Origin: Yersinia aldovae ATCC 35236
Lineage (GTDB): Bacteria; Pseudomonadota; Gammaproteobacteria; Enterobacterales; Enterobacteriaceae
Length of the DNA stretch: 64,000 nt
Direction: 5' to 3'
Assembly (NCBI RefSeq): GCF_000173735.1
Contig: NZ_ACCB01000007.1
Coordinates: forward strand, 59,907 to 123,906
A program made the translations under genes and the position numbers. Shown one piece after another: positions 39,713 to 48,103 of the stretch (position 1 is its first letter; each line of letters starts with the position of its first letter). The notes under the pieces are model-generated. The model was given only the letters and a program-made list of their open reading frames with translations, was not told where the DNA came from and made no database searches.

Positions 39713-40372
39713 CTATTTTTGTTGCCAATGATAGATGTCCCAGTCTTGCAAAATAGCTAAATCCACTAATTCAGTGCCGGGGTTGATTACCACCGCGTGA
39801 TCAACGTATTCCAGTAAAGGCCTATCATTGATGGAATCACTGTAACCGTAGGTGTGCTGAAAGGCTAACTGAGGCGAGGCGGATAGCCACTGTTTCAGTC
39901 GCTCAACTTTGCCTTCCCGGTAGGTCAGCGTGCCATAGATCTGGCCGGTATAACGGTTATCTTTTACGGTGACACCAATGGATAACGCGGTATTGGCAGC
40001 CAAATGCCTGGCAATCGGGGTGACCAGATGCTCGCCTGAGGCTGAAATGATCACAATATAATCACCGCGCTTACGGTGCCAGGCCAGTTGCTTTCTGGCT
40101 TGCGGATAGATTCGCGGCAGAATATCACGCTCGATAAAGCGCTCAACCCACGCTGCGACTTCTGTCGTGTCTCTCCCCGCCAGAGGCGATAGTGTCGACT
40201 CCATATAGCAAGACATTGACAGTTGTCCGCGATAATACTGCTTCATTAAACGCTGTTCTTGTTCCGCCAGCTCGATCGGGGCATACCCTTCATCAACCAG
40301 CCAACGCATCCATAAACCCGAGCAATCGTCGCTGATCAGCGTTTCATCTAAATCAAATAGGGCCAAATCCAT
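39713..40372 (-). CDS. HAD-IB family phosphatase (SerB-like)
   Basis: A 219-residue soluble HAD hydrolase. Motif I is FDLDETL (nucleophile Asp at residue 7, acid/base Asp at 9), motif II is IISASGEH, and motif III/IV is YSDSINDRPLLE with the metal Asp pair. The helical cap between motif I and II is of the HAD-IB type, as in phosphoserine phosphatase and phosphatidylglycerophosphatase C. The substrate is not determined. It precedes the gst gene on the same strand. Confidence 0.82.
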   Translation of the reverse strand: MDLALFDLDETLISDDCSGLWMRWLVDEGYAPIELAEQEQRLMKQYYRGQLSMSCYMESTLSPLAGRDTTEVAAWVERFIERDILPRIYPQARKQLAWHRKRGDYIVIISASGEHLVTPIARHLAANTALSIGVTVKDNRYTGQIYGTLTYREGKVERLKQWLSASPQLAFQHTYGYSDSINDRPLLEYVDHAVVINPGTELVDLAILQDWDIYHWQQK

Positions 40373-40548
40373 TAAGACCCTCCTGGTAAGCCAGACGACT
40401 AAGGTAAAACTGCGTTATGCATTTGCCGAACATAGTACATTCCCCGACAGAATAAAGGGCATCAATCATTAACCTAATACTTTCAGGTCAAACATGAAAG
40501 GGGTTCAGATTAGCCACGAAATAAGACAGAGTGATGATGGTTGTATTT

Positions 40549-40563
40549 ATTATCACTGATAAT
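40549..40563. promoter_or_regulatory. Fur-like perfect 15-bp inverted repeat
   Basis: ATTATCACTGATAAT is a perfect 7-1-7 palindrome built from the two Fur heptamers in reverse order; GATAATGATT continues on the right. It lies 177 bp upstream of the HAD gene start. It may be a Fur site or an unrelated operator. Confidence 0.4.
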
Positions 40564-40670
40564 GATTGGTTTGCGGTGGTTGTCAATGATGAAAGAAATA
40601 ACATAGAACGGATTGATATTGGTGACGGGTGCTCTTTGGGTGTTAATTATTTATATCGTTTGGATATAGA

Positions 40671-40747
40671 TTGTTAAGTATCTGCTCGATAACGCGCTTA
40701 ACAACCCACGCTGTAATGGGGTTGTCGTCGCTCTGCTTTCACCCCAT
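40671..40747 (+). promoter_or_regulatory. Candidate RNA leader with mutually exclusive hairpins
   Basis: Three perfect short stems overlap. Stem 1 pairs 40671-40678 with 40697-40704 (TTGTTAAG/CTTAACAA). Stem 2 pairs 40701-40707 with 40719-40725 (ACAACCC/GGGTTGT). Stem 3 pairs 40716-40722 with 40741-40747 (ATGGGGT/ACCCCAT). Stem 2 shares bases with both others, so it excludes them. Directly after stem 3 come AGGAG and the ATG of a small ORF. This looks like a regulated leader for the oxygenase gene; the ligand, if any, is unknown. Confidence 0.4.
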
Positions 40748-40763
40748 AGCTCAGGAGTTGATT

Positions 40764-40886
40764 ATGCTAATTATCCGTTTGTATGGTTGTCCAGTTTTCA
40801 TTGGTTCTGAGCGAGAAAAAAAACCAACTGAAAATTCTGGAGTGAAAAATGACTCACCAAATATCAAGCAAGCCATTCGCGGCTAA
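40764..40886 (+). CDS. Small ORF overlapping the start of the oxygenase gene
   Basis: A 40-codon ORF starting MLIIRLYGC and ending KQAIRG. It has a good AGGAG site 7 bases before its ATG and overlaps the first 38 bases of the oxygenase gene in another frame. It may be a leader peptide that couples translation to the downstream gene. I recognise no family. Its reading may be fortuitous, but the strong ribosome site and overlap are suggestive. Confidence 0.35.
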   Translation: MLIIRLYGCPVFIGSEREKKPTENSGVKNDSPNIKQAIRG

Positions 40887-41913
40887 CCCCGCACCGATTA
40901 ATCAGTTACCGCGATTAGACCTTTCCCAACTCAATGGCAGTGATGCTGAACGTCAGGCATTTCTGCTCGCATTACGTGATGCCGCACGGGATATCGGCTT
41001 TTTTTATCTTACCGGCCACGGTATCGACTCGACACTGTTACAACAGATACAAACGCTAGCACGGCAGTTCTTTGCGCTACCCGATGAGGAAAAACAGTCG
41101 GTAGCGATGCTCCATTCTCCACATTTTCGCGGTTACAACCGTGCCGCTTCCGAATTAACGCGCGGCCAACCAGATTGGCGTGAACAGTTCGATATCGGTG
41201 CCGAGAGGCATCCATTACCACAAACGGCGGATACGCCAACTTGGGCGCGGTTGCAAGGCCCGAATCAATGGCCTGAGGCACTGCCTGAATTAAAACCCGC
41301 ATTATTGCAATGGCAGCTTGAAATGACTGCGATGGCTTTACGCCTACTGCGTGCTTTTGCTCAAGCGCTGAGTCTGGATGAAAACGCCTTTGATGAGTTA
41401 TATGGCGATAAACCTAATGAACATATCAAGCTGATTCGTTATCCGGGGCGCGAAACCACACAAAGCGGGCAGGGCGTTGGCGCGCACAAAGATTCAGGTT
41501 TTCTCAGTTTTTTACTGCAAGACAAGCAGCGTGGTTTACAGGTTGAAGTGGAAGAGGGGCAGTGGATTGATGCCGTTCCGCAGGACGGTACTTTTGTGGT
41601 CAATATTGGTGAATTGTTGGAGCTGGCCAGTAATGGGTATTTGCGCGCAACGGTGCATCGGGTTGAAACCCCACCGGCGGGGACTGACCGCTTATCCATC
41701 GCATTCTTCCTCGGTGCGCGTTTAGATGCGGTGGTGCCATTGTACCCGTTAACGGCAGAACTGGCGGCTGCGGCCCGTGGCGCGGCGAGCGACCTTGATA
41801 ATCCGCTGTTCCGCGATGTTGGGCTGAACTACCTCAAAGGGCGCTTGCGCTCTCATCCGGATGTTGCAGCGGAATTTTATCCTGAAGTGGTTATACCATC
41901 AGTAGATTCCTAA
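40849..41913 (+). CDS. 2-oxoglutarate/Fe(II)-dependent oxygenase, isopenicillin N synthase-like
   Basis: A 354-residue non-haem iron oxygenase with the conserved N-terminal DIOX_N region (LPRLDLSQLNG, ARDIGFFYLTGHGI) and the double-stranded beta-helix core. The 2-His-1-Asp iron site is in GAHKDSG (HxD) and ATVHRV, and the 2-oxoglutarate-binding RLS motif is present (DRLSIAFF). Such enzymes hydroxylate or oxidise small molecules; the substrate is unknown. A decayed ABC binding-protein gene follows 49 bases downstream and sulfur amino acid genes lie beyond, so a sulfur-compound substrate is plausible (inference). GGAG lies 6 bases before the ATG. Confidence 0.85.
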   Translation: MTHQISSKPFAANPAPINQLPRLDLSQLNGSDAERQAFLLALRDAARDIGFFYLTGHGIDSTLLQQIQTLARQFFALPDEEKQSVAMLHSPHFRGYNRAASELTRGQPDWREQFDIGAERHPLPQTADTPTWARLQGPNQWPEALPELKPALLQWQLEMTAMALRLLRAFAQALSLDENAFDELYGDKPNEHIKLIRYPGRETTQSGQGVGAHKDSGFLSFLLQDKQRGLQVEVEEGQWIDAVPQDGTFVVNIGELLELASNGYLRATVHRVETPPAGTDRLSIAFFLGARLDAVVPLYPLTAELAAAARGAASDLDNPLFRDVGLNYLKGRLRSHPDVAAEFYPEVVIPSVDS

Positions 41914-41962
41914 TCAACCTGTTGATATTAAATAATAAAAACCTATTTTGAGGATGGCGATA

Positions 41963-42107
41963 ATGACTAAAGTACGTATTTCTGGCCTGGGAGTGCGACT
42001 TTGCTGATTGCTTTGGCCTCTTCTTTTAGCTTAACTGCTCAGGCTGTCGAGGCGCTGCGGGTGGCGGCAGATCCGGCCCGCATGCTTTCTTGCCTGATTA
42101 AACCTTA
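41963..42107 (+). pseudogene. Remnant of an ABC transporter substrate-binding protein gene
   Basis: An ATG with an AGGA site opens MTKVRISGLG, then a stop; the next frame continues with a clear signal peptide (LIALASSFSLTAQA) and the mature start VEALRVAADP, typical of NlpA/MetQ-type lipoprotein or periplasmic binding proteins. Sequence ends after about 15 further codons, abutting the gene on the other strand. Most of the gene, and any permease and ATPase genes, are missing. The relic probably belonged to a transporter served by the oxygenase upstream. Confidence 0.6.
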
Positions 42108-43249
42108 GCCGTTTAACGCCTGCGCCAAGTCAGCAATCAAGTCGTCGGTATCTTCAATCCCGACGGATAACCTCAGTAACTGCGGGGTAATGCCGTGTTT
42201 TAAGCGGGTTTCCAGCGGGATTGATGCATGAGTCATGCTGTAGGGCTGACTAATCAAGCTCTCAACACCGCCCAAACTCTCGGCCAGCGTAAACAAATGT
42301 GAGCGTTTAATGACTGCGCGAGCAAACTCATCATCCCCTTTCAAGCGTACTGAAATCATGCCGCCGAAACCCGTCATCTGTTTGGCTGCCAGCGCATGTT
42401 GTGGGTGACTTTTCAGCCCCGGATAATACACATTTTCCACTTGTGGCTGCTGTTCAAGCCACTCAGCAATGCGTTGGGCGCTGTGGTTATGTCGTGCCAT
42501 GCGCAAAGCCAGAGTGCGCAAACCACGCAATGTCAGGAAGCTACTGAACGGGTCTAAAATCCCACCAATGGCATTGTGCAAAAAGCCTAATTGTTCCGCC
42601 AGTTCAGGGTTATTGCCTACTGCCGCGACACCGGCGACCACATCGGAGTGACCATTAAGGTATTTGGTGGCTGAATGCACCACGATATCAAATCCTAAGT
42701 CCAGCGGGCGCTGAATATACGGCGAGGCAAAGGTGTTGTCTGCCACACTAATCAATTGATGTTTCTTGGCAATCGCAGCAATCGCCGTCAGATCCGCCAA
42801 TTTTAACAATGGGTTAGTTGGCGTCTCCACCCAGATCATTTTGGTGTCAGGCAAAATGGCCTGTTCCAAGGCTGCGGTATCCGCAGGGGAGACATAAGTG
42901 ACGCGCAAACCGGCAGTGCGGCTGCGTACTTTCTCCAGCAGGCGATAGGTTCCACCGTATAAATCATCCACCGCAATGATATGACTGCCCTGATCCAGCA
43001 GTTCCAGAACGGTCGAGCAAGCCGCTAATCCGGAAGCAAAGGCATAACCACGAATACCGCCTTCCAATTCTGCAACTGCTTTTTCCAACGCGGTACGTGT
43101 CGGGTTACCACTGCGGGAATATTCATACCCGGTGTGTTCGCCGGGGCCGGTTGTGCGAAAGTGGATGTCGCGTAAATTGCGGGCATCACTGCACCGGTGC
43201 TATCAGGGGTATAACCGGCATGGACGGTTAAGGTATCGAACTTTGCCAT
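42105..43249 (-). pseudogene. Cystathionine gamma-lyase/gamma-synthase family enzyme, split by a frameshift
   Basis: A PLP-dependent Cys/Met metabolism enzyme. The N-terminus (MAKFDTLTVHAGYTPDSTGAV) reads from 43249 for about 36 codons; the rest, including the PLP lysine in SATKYLNGHSD and GGTYRLLEKV, runs in another frame to 42105. The break lies at a run of four G on the + strand (43143-43146); a fifth would restore APGEHTGYEYSRSGNPTR, the family sequence, and a protein of about 381 residues. Together with the beta-synthase gene 25 bases upstream it fits reverse transsulfuration (homocysteine to cysteine). MetB-type synthase activity is the alternative. Confidence 0.85.
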
Positions 43250-43274
43250 GATAAAAATCCTTAATATGAGAAGG

Positions 43275-44642
43275 TTAAGCTAGCTTTTGACGCCAACTAT
43301 TCAAAACATCAGTACGGGTAATCAGGCCGAGGAATCGCTCGCCATCGAGCACCACCGCCACATGCCCCTCATTAAAGGTGGCCAGCAGAGAGCAGTAATC
43401 GGCCTCTTTTTGTAATGTATTGACCTGAGGTGTCATCGCGCGGCTGACGGGGTGTTTGAAATGGGAAGCATCGGCTTGCACTGCGTTCAGGAGATCCCAT
43501 TCATCGATTAATCCAACGATCCTCTCGCCATCCAGTACCGGCAATTGGGAGATGTCATACAGGCGCATTCGGGCATGAGCGGTGGCCAGCGTATCCTGTG
43601 GAGAAACTGAAATAGTCGCGCCATTCTCATGGCTATAGGTGATGTAATCACGCAAATCGCCCTGTTGCGGTTTACTTAGCAAACCTTGCTCTAACAGCCA
43701 GTAGTCATTGAACATTTTCGACAGATATTTATTACCGCTGTCACAAACAAAAGTGACCACGTGTTTAGGCTCAGTTTGCTCACGGCAATAGCGCAATGCC
43801 GCAGCCAGCAAGGTGCCGGTCGATGACCCGGCCAGCACACCTTCTTCCCGCAGTAAGGTGCGAGCGGTGCTGAAAGCCTCAGTATCATCAATTCGATAGG
43901 TCTTTTTGACTTGCGAGAAGTTACTCAGCGGCGGGATAAAATCCTCACCAATCCCTTCGACCAGCCAGCTACCGGCATCGCCAATGTGGTTGCTGTCGAC
44001 GAAATCCGCCAAAATGGAACCGGCGGGATCGGCCAGTACAAATTCAGTTGTCGGTGAAACTTCGGAGAAATAGTGACTCAGGCCACTCAGCGTACCGCTG
44101 GAACCCACACCCACTACGATGGCATCAATGTGTGCGCTCATCTGCTGCCACAGTTCCGGGCCGGTTGAGGTACGGTGAGCTGCGGGGTTAGCCGGGTTAT
44201 TGAACTGATCAATATAGAAAGAACCCGGAGTCTCCTGCGCCAACCGCAGAGCATAGTCCTGATAATAAGCGGGATGGCCTTTACCTACATCAGAGCGGGT
44301 TAGCAGCACTTGCGCGCCCAATGCGCGCAGATGGAAAATTTTCTCCTGGCTCATTTTATCCGGCATCACCAATATCAGCTTATAGCCTTTTAGTGCGGCA
44401 ACCAGCGCCAACCCAAGCCCGGTATTCCCGGCGGTGGCTTCAATAATGGTGCCGCCGGGTTGCAGAAAACCCTCTTTTTCCGCCTGTTCAATCATCGAGA
44501 GCGCAACGCGGTCTTTAATCGAACCGCCGGGGTTTTGGTTCTCCAGCTTAACAAACAACCGGCATGGGCCGGTATCAAAGCGGGTCAATTCCAACAAAGG
44601 AGTGTGGCCGATAAGTTCCAGCACCGAACGGGGAATAGCCAT
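43275..44642 (-). CDS. Cystathionine beta-synthase (PLP domain plus two CBS domains)
   Basis: A 455-residue PLP enzyme of the cysteine synthase fold. The PLP lysine is in NPGGSIKDRVAL (about residue 43), the phosphate loop is GVGSSGT, and a substrate loop is EATAGNTGLG. Unlike CysK or CysM it carries a C-terminal pair of CBS domains (from about residue 340: YDISQLPVLDGERIVGLID and HVAVVLDGERFLGLITR), the layout of true cystathionine beta-synthase. It would condense serine and homocysteine. It begins an operon with the gamma-lyase-like gene; MetJ-type boxes lie 136-200 bp upstream. Confidence 0.88.
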   Translation of the reverse strand: MAIPRSVLELIGHTPLLELTRFDTGPCRLFVKLENQNPGGSIKDRVALSMIEQAEKEGFLQPGGTIIEATAGNTGLGLALVAALKGYKLILVMPDKMSQEKIFHLRALGAQVLLTRSDVGKGHPAYYQDYALRLAQETPGSFYIDQFNNPANPAAHRTSTGPELWQQMSAHIDAIVVGVGSSGTLSGLSHYFSEVSPTTEFVLADPAGSILADFVDSNHIGDAGSWLVEGIGEDFIPPLSNFSQVKKTYRIDDTEAFSTARTLLREEGVLAGSSTGTLLAAALRYCREQTEPKHVVTFVCDSGNKYLSKMFNDYWLLEQGLLSKPQQGDLRDYITYSHENGATISVSPQDTLATAHARMRLYDISQLPVLDGERIVGLIDEWDLLNAVQADASHFKHPVSRAMTPQVNTLQKEADYCSLLATFNEGHVAVVLDGERFLGLITRTDVLNSWRQKLA

Positions 44643-44777
44643 TATTTGCTCCAGCCATTATTTAGCAGCATTAATTGGTTAACGAAGACTTTGTGGGATA
44701 ATAACGCCGCTGACTTAGACTCTAAAAATAACAAATAGTCCGTGTATATTACTTTTTGGAATATGTTAATCTCTTTT

Positions 44778-44841
44778 AGACGTTTAGCGGCTTAGATGTG
44801 AGGATGTTTAAATGGTAAGACGTTTAGCCGCTTAGCCATTA
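44778..44841 (-). promoter_or_regulatory. MetJ-type operator array
   Basis: Eight consecutive 8-mers in exact register resemble the Met box AGACGTCT to varying degrees: AGACGTTT, AGCGGCTT, AGATGTGA, GGATGTTT, AAATGGTA, AGACGTTT, AGCCGCTT, AGCCATTA. Boxes 1 and 6 match at 7 of 8 positions, the others at about 3-5. The pair of boxes 1-2 is repeated almost exactly as 6-7, 40 bp away. Location upstream of the homocysteine-consuming operon fits control by MetJ and S-adenosylmethionine. Confidence 0.6.
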
Positions 44842-45054
44842 AAACTAATCAGATTGCCACTCTTTACAAAACAAAACGTAAAACATTGCCCAATTGCCGC
44901 GCCAATGGGATAAATTTAGAAAAGGTACATAAATATGGCTAAGCTAATACTTCAGTATCAGTGAAAAAACGTTACTTTTTCGCTAATTGGACAGTGGCTA
45001 GTTGTGGGAATACCACTCATTTCCGATTATTTGCAAGGATACTCTGGCGACCTC

Positions 45055-46248
45055 ATGATGAAATATACTTTCCCTTTCAGGATTAAAAATTTAACGTTCA
45101 GTGCGGGTTTACTCCTGTTGGCACTGCCTGCGGTACACGCGGCTGACGCCCCGACAGCCCCTCCGGTGGATGCCAAAGCCTATGTGCTGATGGATTACAA
45201 CAGCGGAAAAATACTGGCAGAGGGCAATAGTGACCAGCGCCTTGATCCGGCCAGTTTGACGAAAATCATGTCCAGTTATGTTATTGGGCAAGCCCTCAAA
45301 GCCGGTAAAGTGCATCCGGATGATTTAGTGACGGTGGGTAAGGATGCGTGGGCCACGGGTAATCCTGCGCTGCGCGGCTCATCGCTCATGTTTTTGAAAC
45401 CCGGTGATCAGGTGCGATTGTCTGATTTAAATAAAGGTATTGTTATTCAGTCGGGCAATGATGCCAGCATCGCATTAGCCGACTATATCGCGGGCAGCCA
45501 AGATAGCTTTGTTGGTTTGATGAATAATTACGCTAAAGCATTAGGTTTGGCGAATACCCATTTTATGACGGTACACGGCCTTGATGCGCCGGGGCAGTAC
45601 AGCACCGCGCGCGATATGGCCGTGTTGGGGCAGGCGCTGATACGTGATGTGCCGGACGAATATGCACTGCATAAAGAGAAAGAATTTACCTTTAACAAAA
45701 TTCGCCAGATCAACCGTAACCGCTTGTTGTGGAGCACAAATCTCAACGTTGATGGCATGAAAACCGGCTTTACCACTGGTGCGGGGCATAATCTGGTTGC
45801 ATCGGCAACCGATGGGCCGATGCGCCTTATCTCTGTGGTATTAGGTGCGCCGAGTGACCGGATTCGCTTCAATGAAAGTGAAAAACTGCTGACCTGGGGT
45901 TTCCGTTTCTATGAGACGGTAGTGCCGATTAAAACCACGAAACCATTTATCACACAGAAAGTCTGGTTGGGTGATACCGGTCAGGTTGATTTAGGTGTGG
46001 CTGAAGATGCGGCTATTACCATCCCGAAAGGGCAGATGAAAAACCTGAAAGCCAGTTATAAGCTGGATCAAGCGGAGTTACGTGCGCCGCTGGCGAAGCA
46101 TCAGGTGGTCGGGACTATCGATTTTCAACTGAACGGGAAAACCATTGATCAGCGCCCTTTGGTGGTATTAAACGAAGTCAAAGAGGGTGGGTTCTTCAGC
46201 CGCATCTGGGATTTTTTGATGATGAAAATCAGTCAGTTATTTAGCTAG
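45055..46248 (+). CDS. dacC: D-alanyl-D-alanine carboxypeptidase DacC (PBP6)
   Basis: A 397-residue low-molecular-mass penicillin-binding protein with a Sec signal peptide ending at VHAADA. The three catalytic motifs are present: SLTK (Ser67, Lys70), SGN (Ser133) and KTG (Lys236). A beta-sheet C-terminal domain and an amphipathic membrane anchor ([17 protein letters not shown]) follow. It trims the terminal D-Ala from peptidoglycan pentapeptides. Closeness to E. coli DacC, especially in the anchor, favours PBP6 over DacA or DacD. Starts at 45055 and 45058 (Met-Met) are equivalent; a longer frame from 45004 adds non-signal residues. Confidence 0.93.
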   Translation: MMKYTFPFRIKNLTFSAGLLLLALPAVHAADAPTAPPVDAKAYVLMDYNSGKILAEGNSDQRLDPASLTKIMSSYVIGQALKAGKVHPDDLVTVGKDAWATGNPALRGSSLMFLKPGDQVRLSDLNKGIVIQSGNDASIALADYIAGSQDSFVGLMNNYAKALGLANTHFMTVHGLDAPGQYSTARDMAVLGQALIRDVPDEYALHKEKEFTFNKIRQINRNRLLWSTNLNVDGMKTGFTTGAGHNLVASATDGPMRLISVVLGAPSDRIRFNESEKLLTWGFRFYETVVPIKTTKPFITQKVWLGDTGQVDLGVAEDAAITIPKGQMKNLKASYKLDQAELRAPLAKHQVVGTIDFQLNGKTIDQRPLVVLNEVKEGGFFSRIWDFLMMKISQLFS

Positions 46249-46424
46249 GTTAATGAAACAAAAGGCTGCTGACAAACCCCGATGACTCGATCTTGAACGG
46301 TGAGGATAGGCAGAAGAGTAAAACGTCCGTGCCAGAAATGGCGCGGCTCTAGCCCCAGGTAAGGGGTTATGGCGTCGTTACAGCCTGCCTGTTTTCTTCG
46401 TCGCGGGCACTTGTCAATAACGTC
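46249..46424. other. Unassigned intergenic sequence dacC-sdaB
   Basis: About 175 bases, less AT-rich than other gaps, with several short inverted repeats (for example GCCCC/GGGGT around 46355-46370). It contains CGATGACT...CGGTGAG near 46280-46305, also seen near 19400-19430. I recognise no gene or known RNA in it. Confidence 0.3.
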
Positions 46425-46452
46425 AAAAGGGCTACTTCACCGTAGCCCTTTT
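46425..46452. terminator. Bidirectional terminator between dacC and sdaB
   Basis: An 11-bp perfect stem (46425-46435 with 46442-46452, loop TTCACC) has AAAA on its left and TTTT on its right. It serves the convergent dacC and sdaB genes. Confidence 0.88.
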
Positions 46453-46474
46453 ATCATTTGATTACTAAAGAGAA

Positions 46475-47842
46475 TCAGTTGCAGGCAACGACCTTGATCG
46501 CCAAACCACCACGGGACGTTTCGCGGTATTTTGAGTTCATGTCTTTGCCAGTTTCATACATCGTTTCAATGACTTTATCCAGACAAACACTCGGCTCGCT
46601 GGTACGGCGCAGTGCCATACGAGCAGAGTTGACCGCCTGTACCGCAGAAATAGCGTTACGTTCGATACACGGCACCTGAACCTGTCCGGCAACCGGGTCG
46701 CAAGTCAGCCCTAAATTATGTTCCATCGCGATTTCTGCTGCGATGCAAACCTGTGCCGGGCTGCCCCCCATCAATTCTGCCAAACCAGCAGCGGCCATAG
46801 AACAGGCAACACCCACTTCCCCTTGGCAACCGACTTCAGCGCCTGAAATAGATGCATTCATCTTATACAGCGCGCCAATGACACCAGCGACCAGGAAATA
46901 GCGGCTGTAAGAGTTCTCATTTACCGGACGAATGAATTTGTCGTAGTAAGATAAAACCGCCGGAATAATGCCACATGCGCCGTTCGTCGGTGCGGTCACA
47001 ACCCGCCCTCCGGCCGCATTTTCTTCGTTAACTGCCAGGGCATACATATTGATCCAGTCAACGACCATCATTGGATCTGAATTATTTTTATCTGTACTAA
47101 CCAGCATACGACGTAACGCCGCAGCGCGGCGCGGCACTTTCATCGGGCCAGGTAATAGCCCTTCAGTGTTAATACCACGCTCAATGCCGGCCTGCATAAC
47201 CGCCCAGATTGCCGCAAAATGTGCGCTGATCTCGGCTTTGCTGTGCAGCGCCAGTTCATTTTGCATCACTAAACCGGATAAAGATAACCCGGTGTCTTTA
47301 CAGTGCTTTTGCAAATCTCGTGCAAAGCTGAATGGGTAAGGAACGGCAATCGCCTGGTTGTCCTGCTGACCAAAGTGCTCTTCATCAACAATAAACCCGC
47401 CGCCGATGGAGTAGTAGGTTTTGCTGAAAATACATTCATCACCAGCGTGTGCACTGATGGTCATGCCATTTTCGTGCAGCGGCAGATTGGTGGTGTGGAA
47501 ATTCATTCCCCCTTGAGCGGGGAAATCAACTTCGTGTTGACCGTTAGCCAGTAACAGACGTTCCCGCAGCCCAACATCACGGATAAACGCAGGTATTGTG
47601 TCGATATCAACGGTGTCGGGCAGGTTCCCCGCCAGGCCCATAATGATAGCAATATCAGTATGGTGGCCTTTACCGGTGAGGGACAAAGAACCATAAACAT
47701 CCACAGTGATTCGGGTGACGGCAGGAAGATGCCCTTGTTCGATTAAATCATCGGTAAACAGCTTACCGGCCTTCATCGGGCCAACAGTATGAGAGCTGGA
47801 AGGACCAATACCAATCTTGAAAATGTCAAAGACGCTGACCAT
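46475..47842 (-). CDS. sdaB: L-serine dehydratase SdaB (4Fe-4S)
   Basis: A 455-residue iron-sulfur L-serine ammonia-lyase forming pyruvate and ammonium. Cluster cysteines lie in NGACGIIPA, GVACSMAAAG and LGLTCDPVAGQVQVPC. It opens MVSVFDIFKIGIGPSSSHTVGPMKAG, the family signature. SdaB is chosen over SdaA because the serine permease gene sdaC is directly upstream, as in the E. coli sdaCB operon. The 261-base gap to sdaC holds an ERIC element. Confidence 0.95.
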   Translation of the reverse strand: MVSVFDIFKIGIGPSSSHTVGPMKAGKLFTDDLIEQGHLPAVTRITVDVYGSLSLTGKGHHTDIAIIMGLAGNLPDTVDIDTIPAFIRDVGLRERLLLANGQHEVDFPAQGGMNFHTTNLPLHENGMTISAHAGDECIFSKTYYSIGGGFIVDEEHFGQQDNQAIAVPYPFSFARDLQKHCKDTGLSLSGLVMQNELALHSKAEISAHFAAIWAVMQAGIERGINTEGLLPGPMKVPRRAAALRRMLVSTDKNNSDPMMVVDWINMYALAVNEENAAGGRVVTAPTNGACGIIPAVLSYYDKFIRPVNENSYSRYFLVAGVIGALYKMNASISGAEVGCQGEVGVACSMAAAGLAELMGGSPAQVCIAAEIAMEHNLGLTCDPVAGQVQVPCIERNAISAVQAVNSARMALRRTSEPSVCLDKVIETMYETGKDMNSKYRETSRGGLAIKVVACN

Positions 47843-47940
47843 ATATTAGCCTCGTAACGGTTCTAATTATTAAAATTGCTTACATTGCCGTAGGTAGGAA
47901 GCCGGAGCGAACGCACCGGCTTTTGAAACGATTTAGACCC

Positions 47941-48088
47941 GCCATCCTTCAAGCTGCATGTGGGTTGACTACTCAGCCCATCCTTGGGCCTCACCTCTGT
48001 GGATCAGTGCAAGCGGGGTTCAACATGGTTACAACCCATTTGTCTCTCGCTTGTCGCCTTCCTGCAACTCGAATTATTTAGGGATATA
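47941..48088. repeat. Variant ERIC element within the sdaC-sdaB gap
   Basis: About 148 bp. The outer ends are ERIC (CATCCTTCAAGCTGCATGTG and CGCCTTCCTGCAACTCGAATT), but the central palindrome is replaced by a block resembling the insertion in the ERIC at 16559-16767 (shared features: CATCCTTG, GGTTCAA, CATTTGT, TCTCGCTTG-like). Confidence 0.75.
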
Positions 48089-48103
48089 ACATCAGCCAGA
48101 GAA

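Noticed and set aside
40671..40763. Upstream extension of the small ORF before the oxygenase
   Set aside because: The longer frame crosses the hairpin region and lacks a ribosome site; only the ATG at 40764 has AGGAG.
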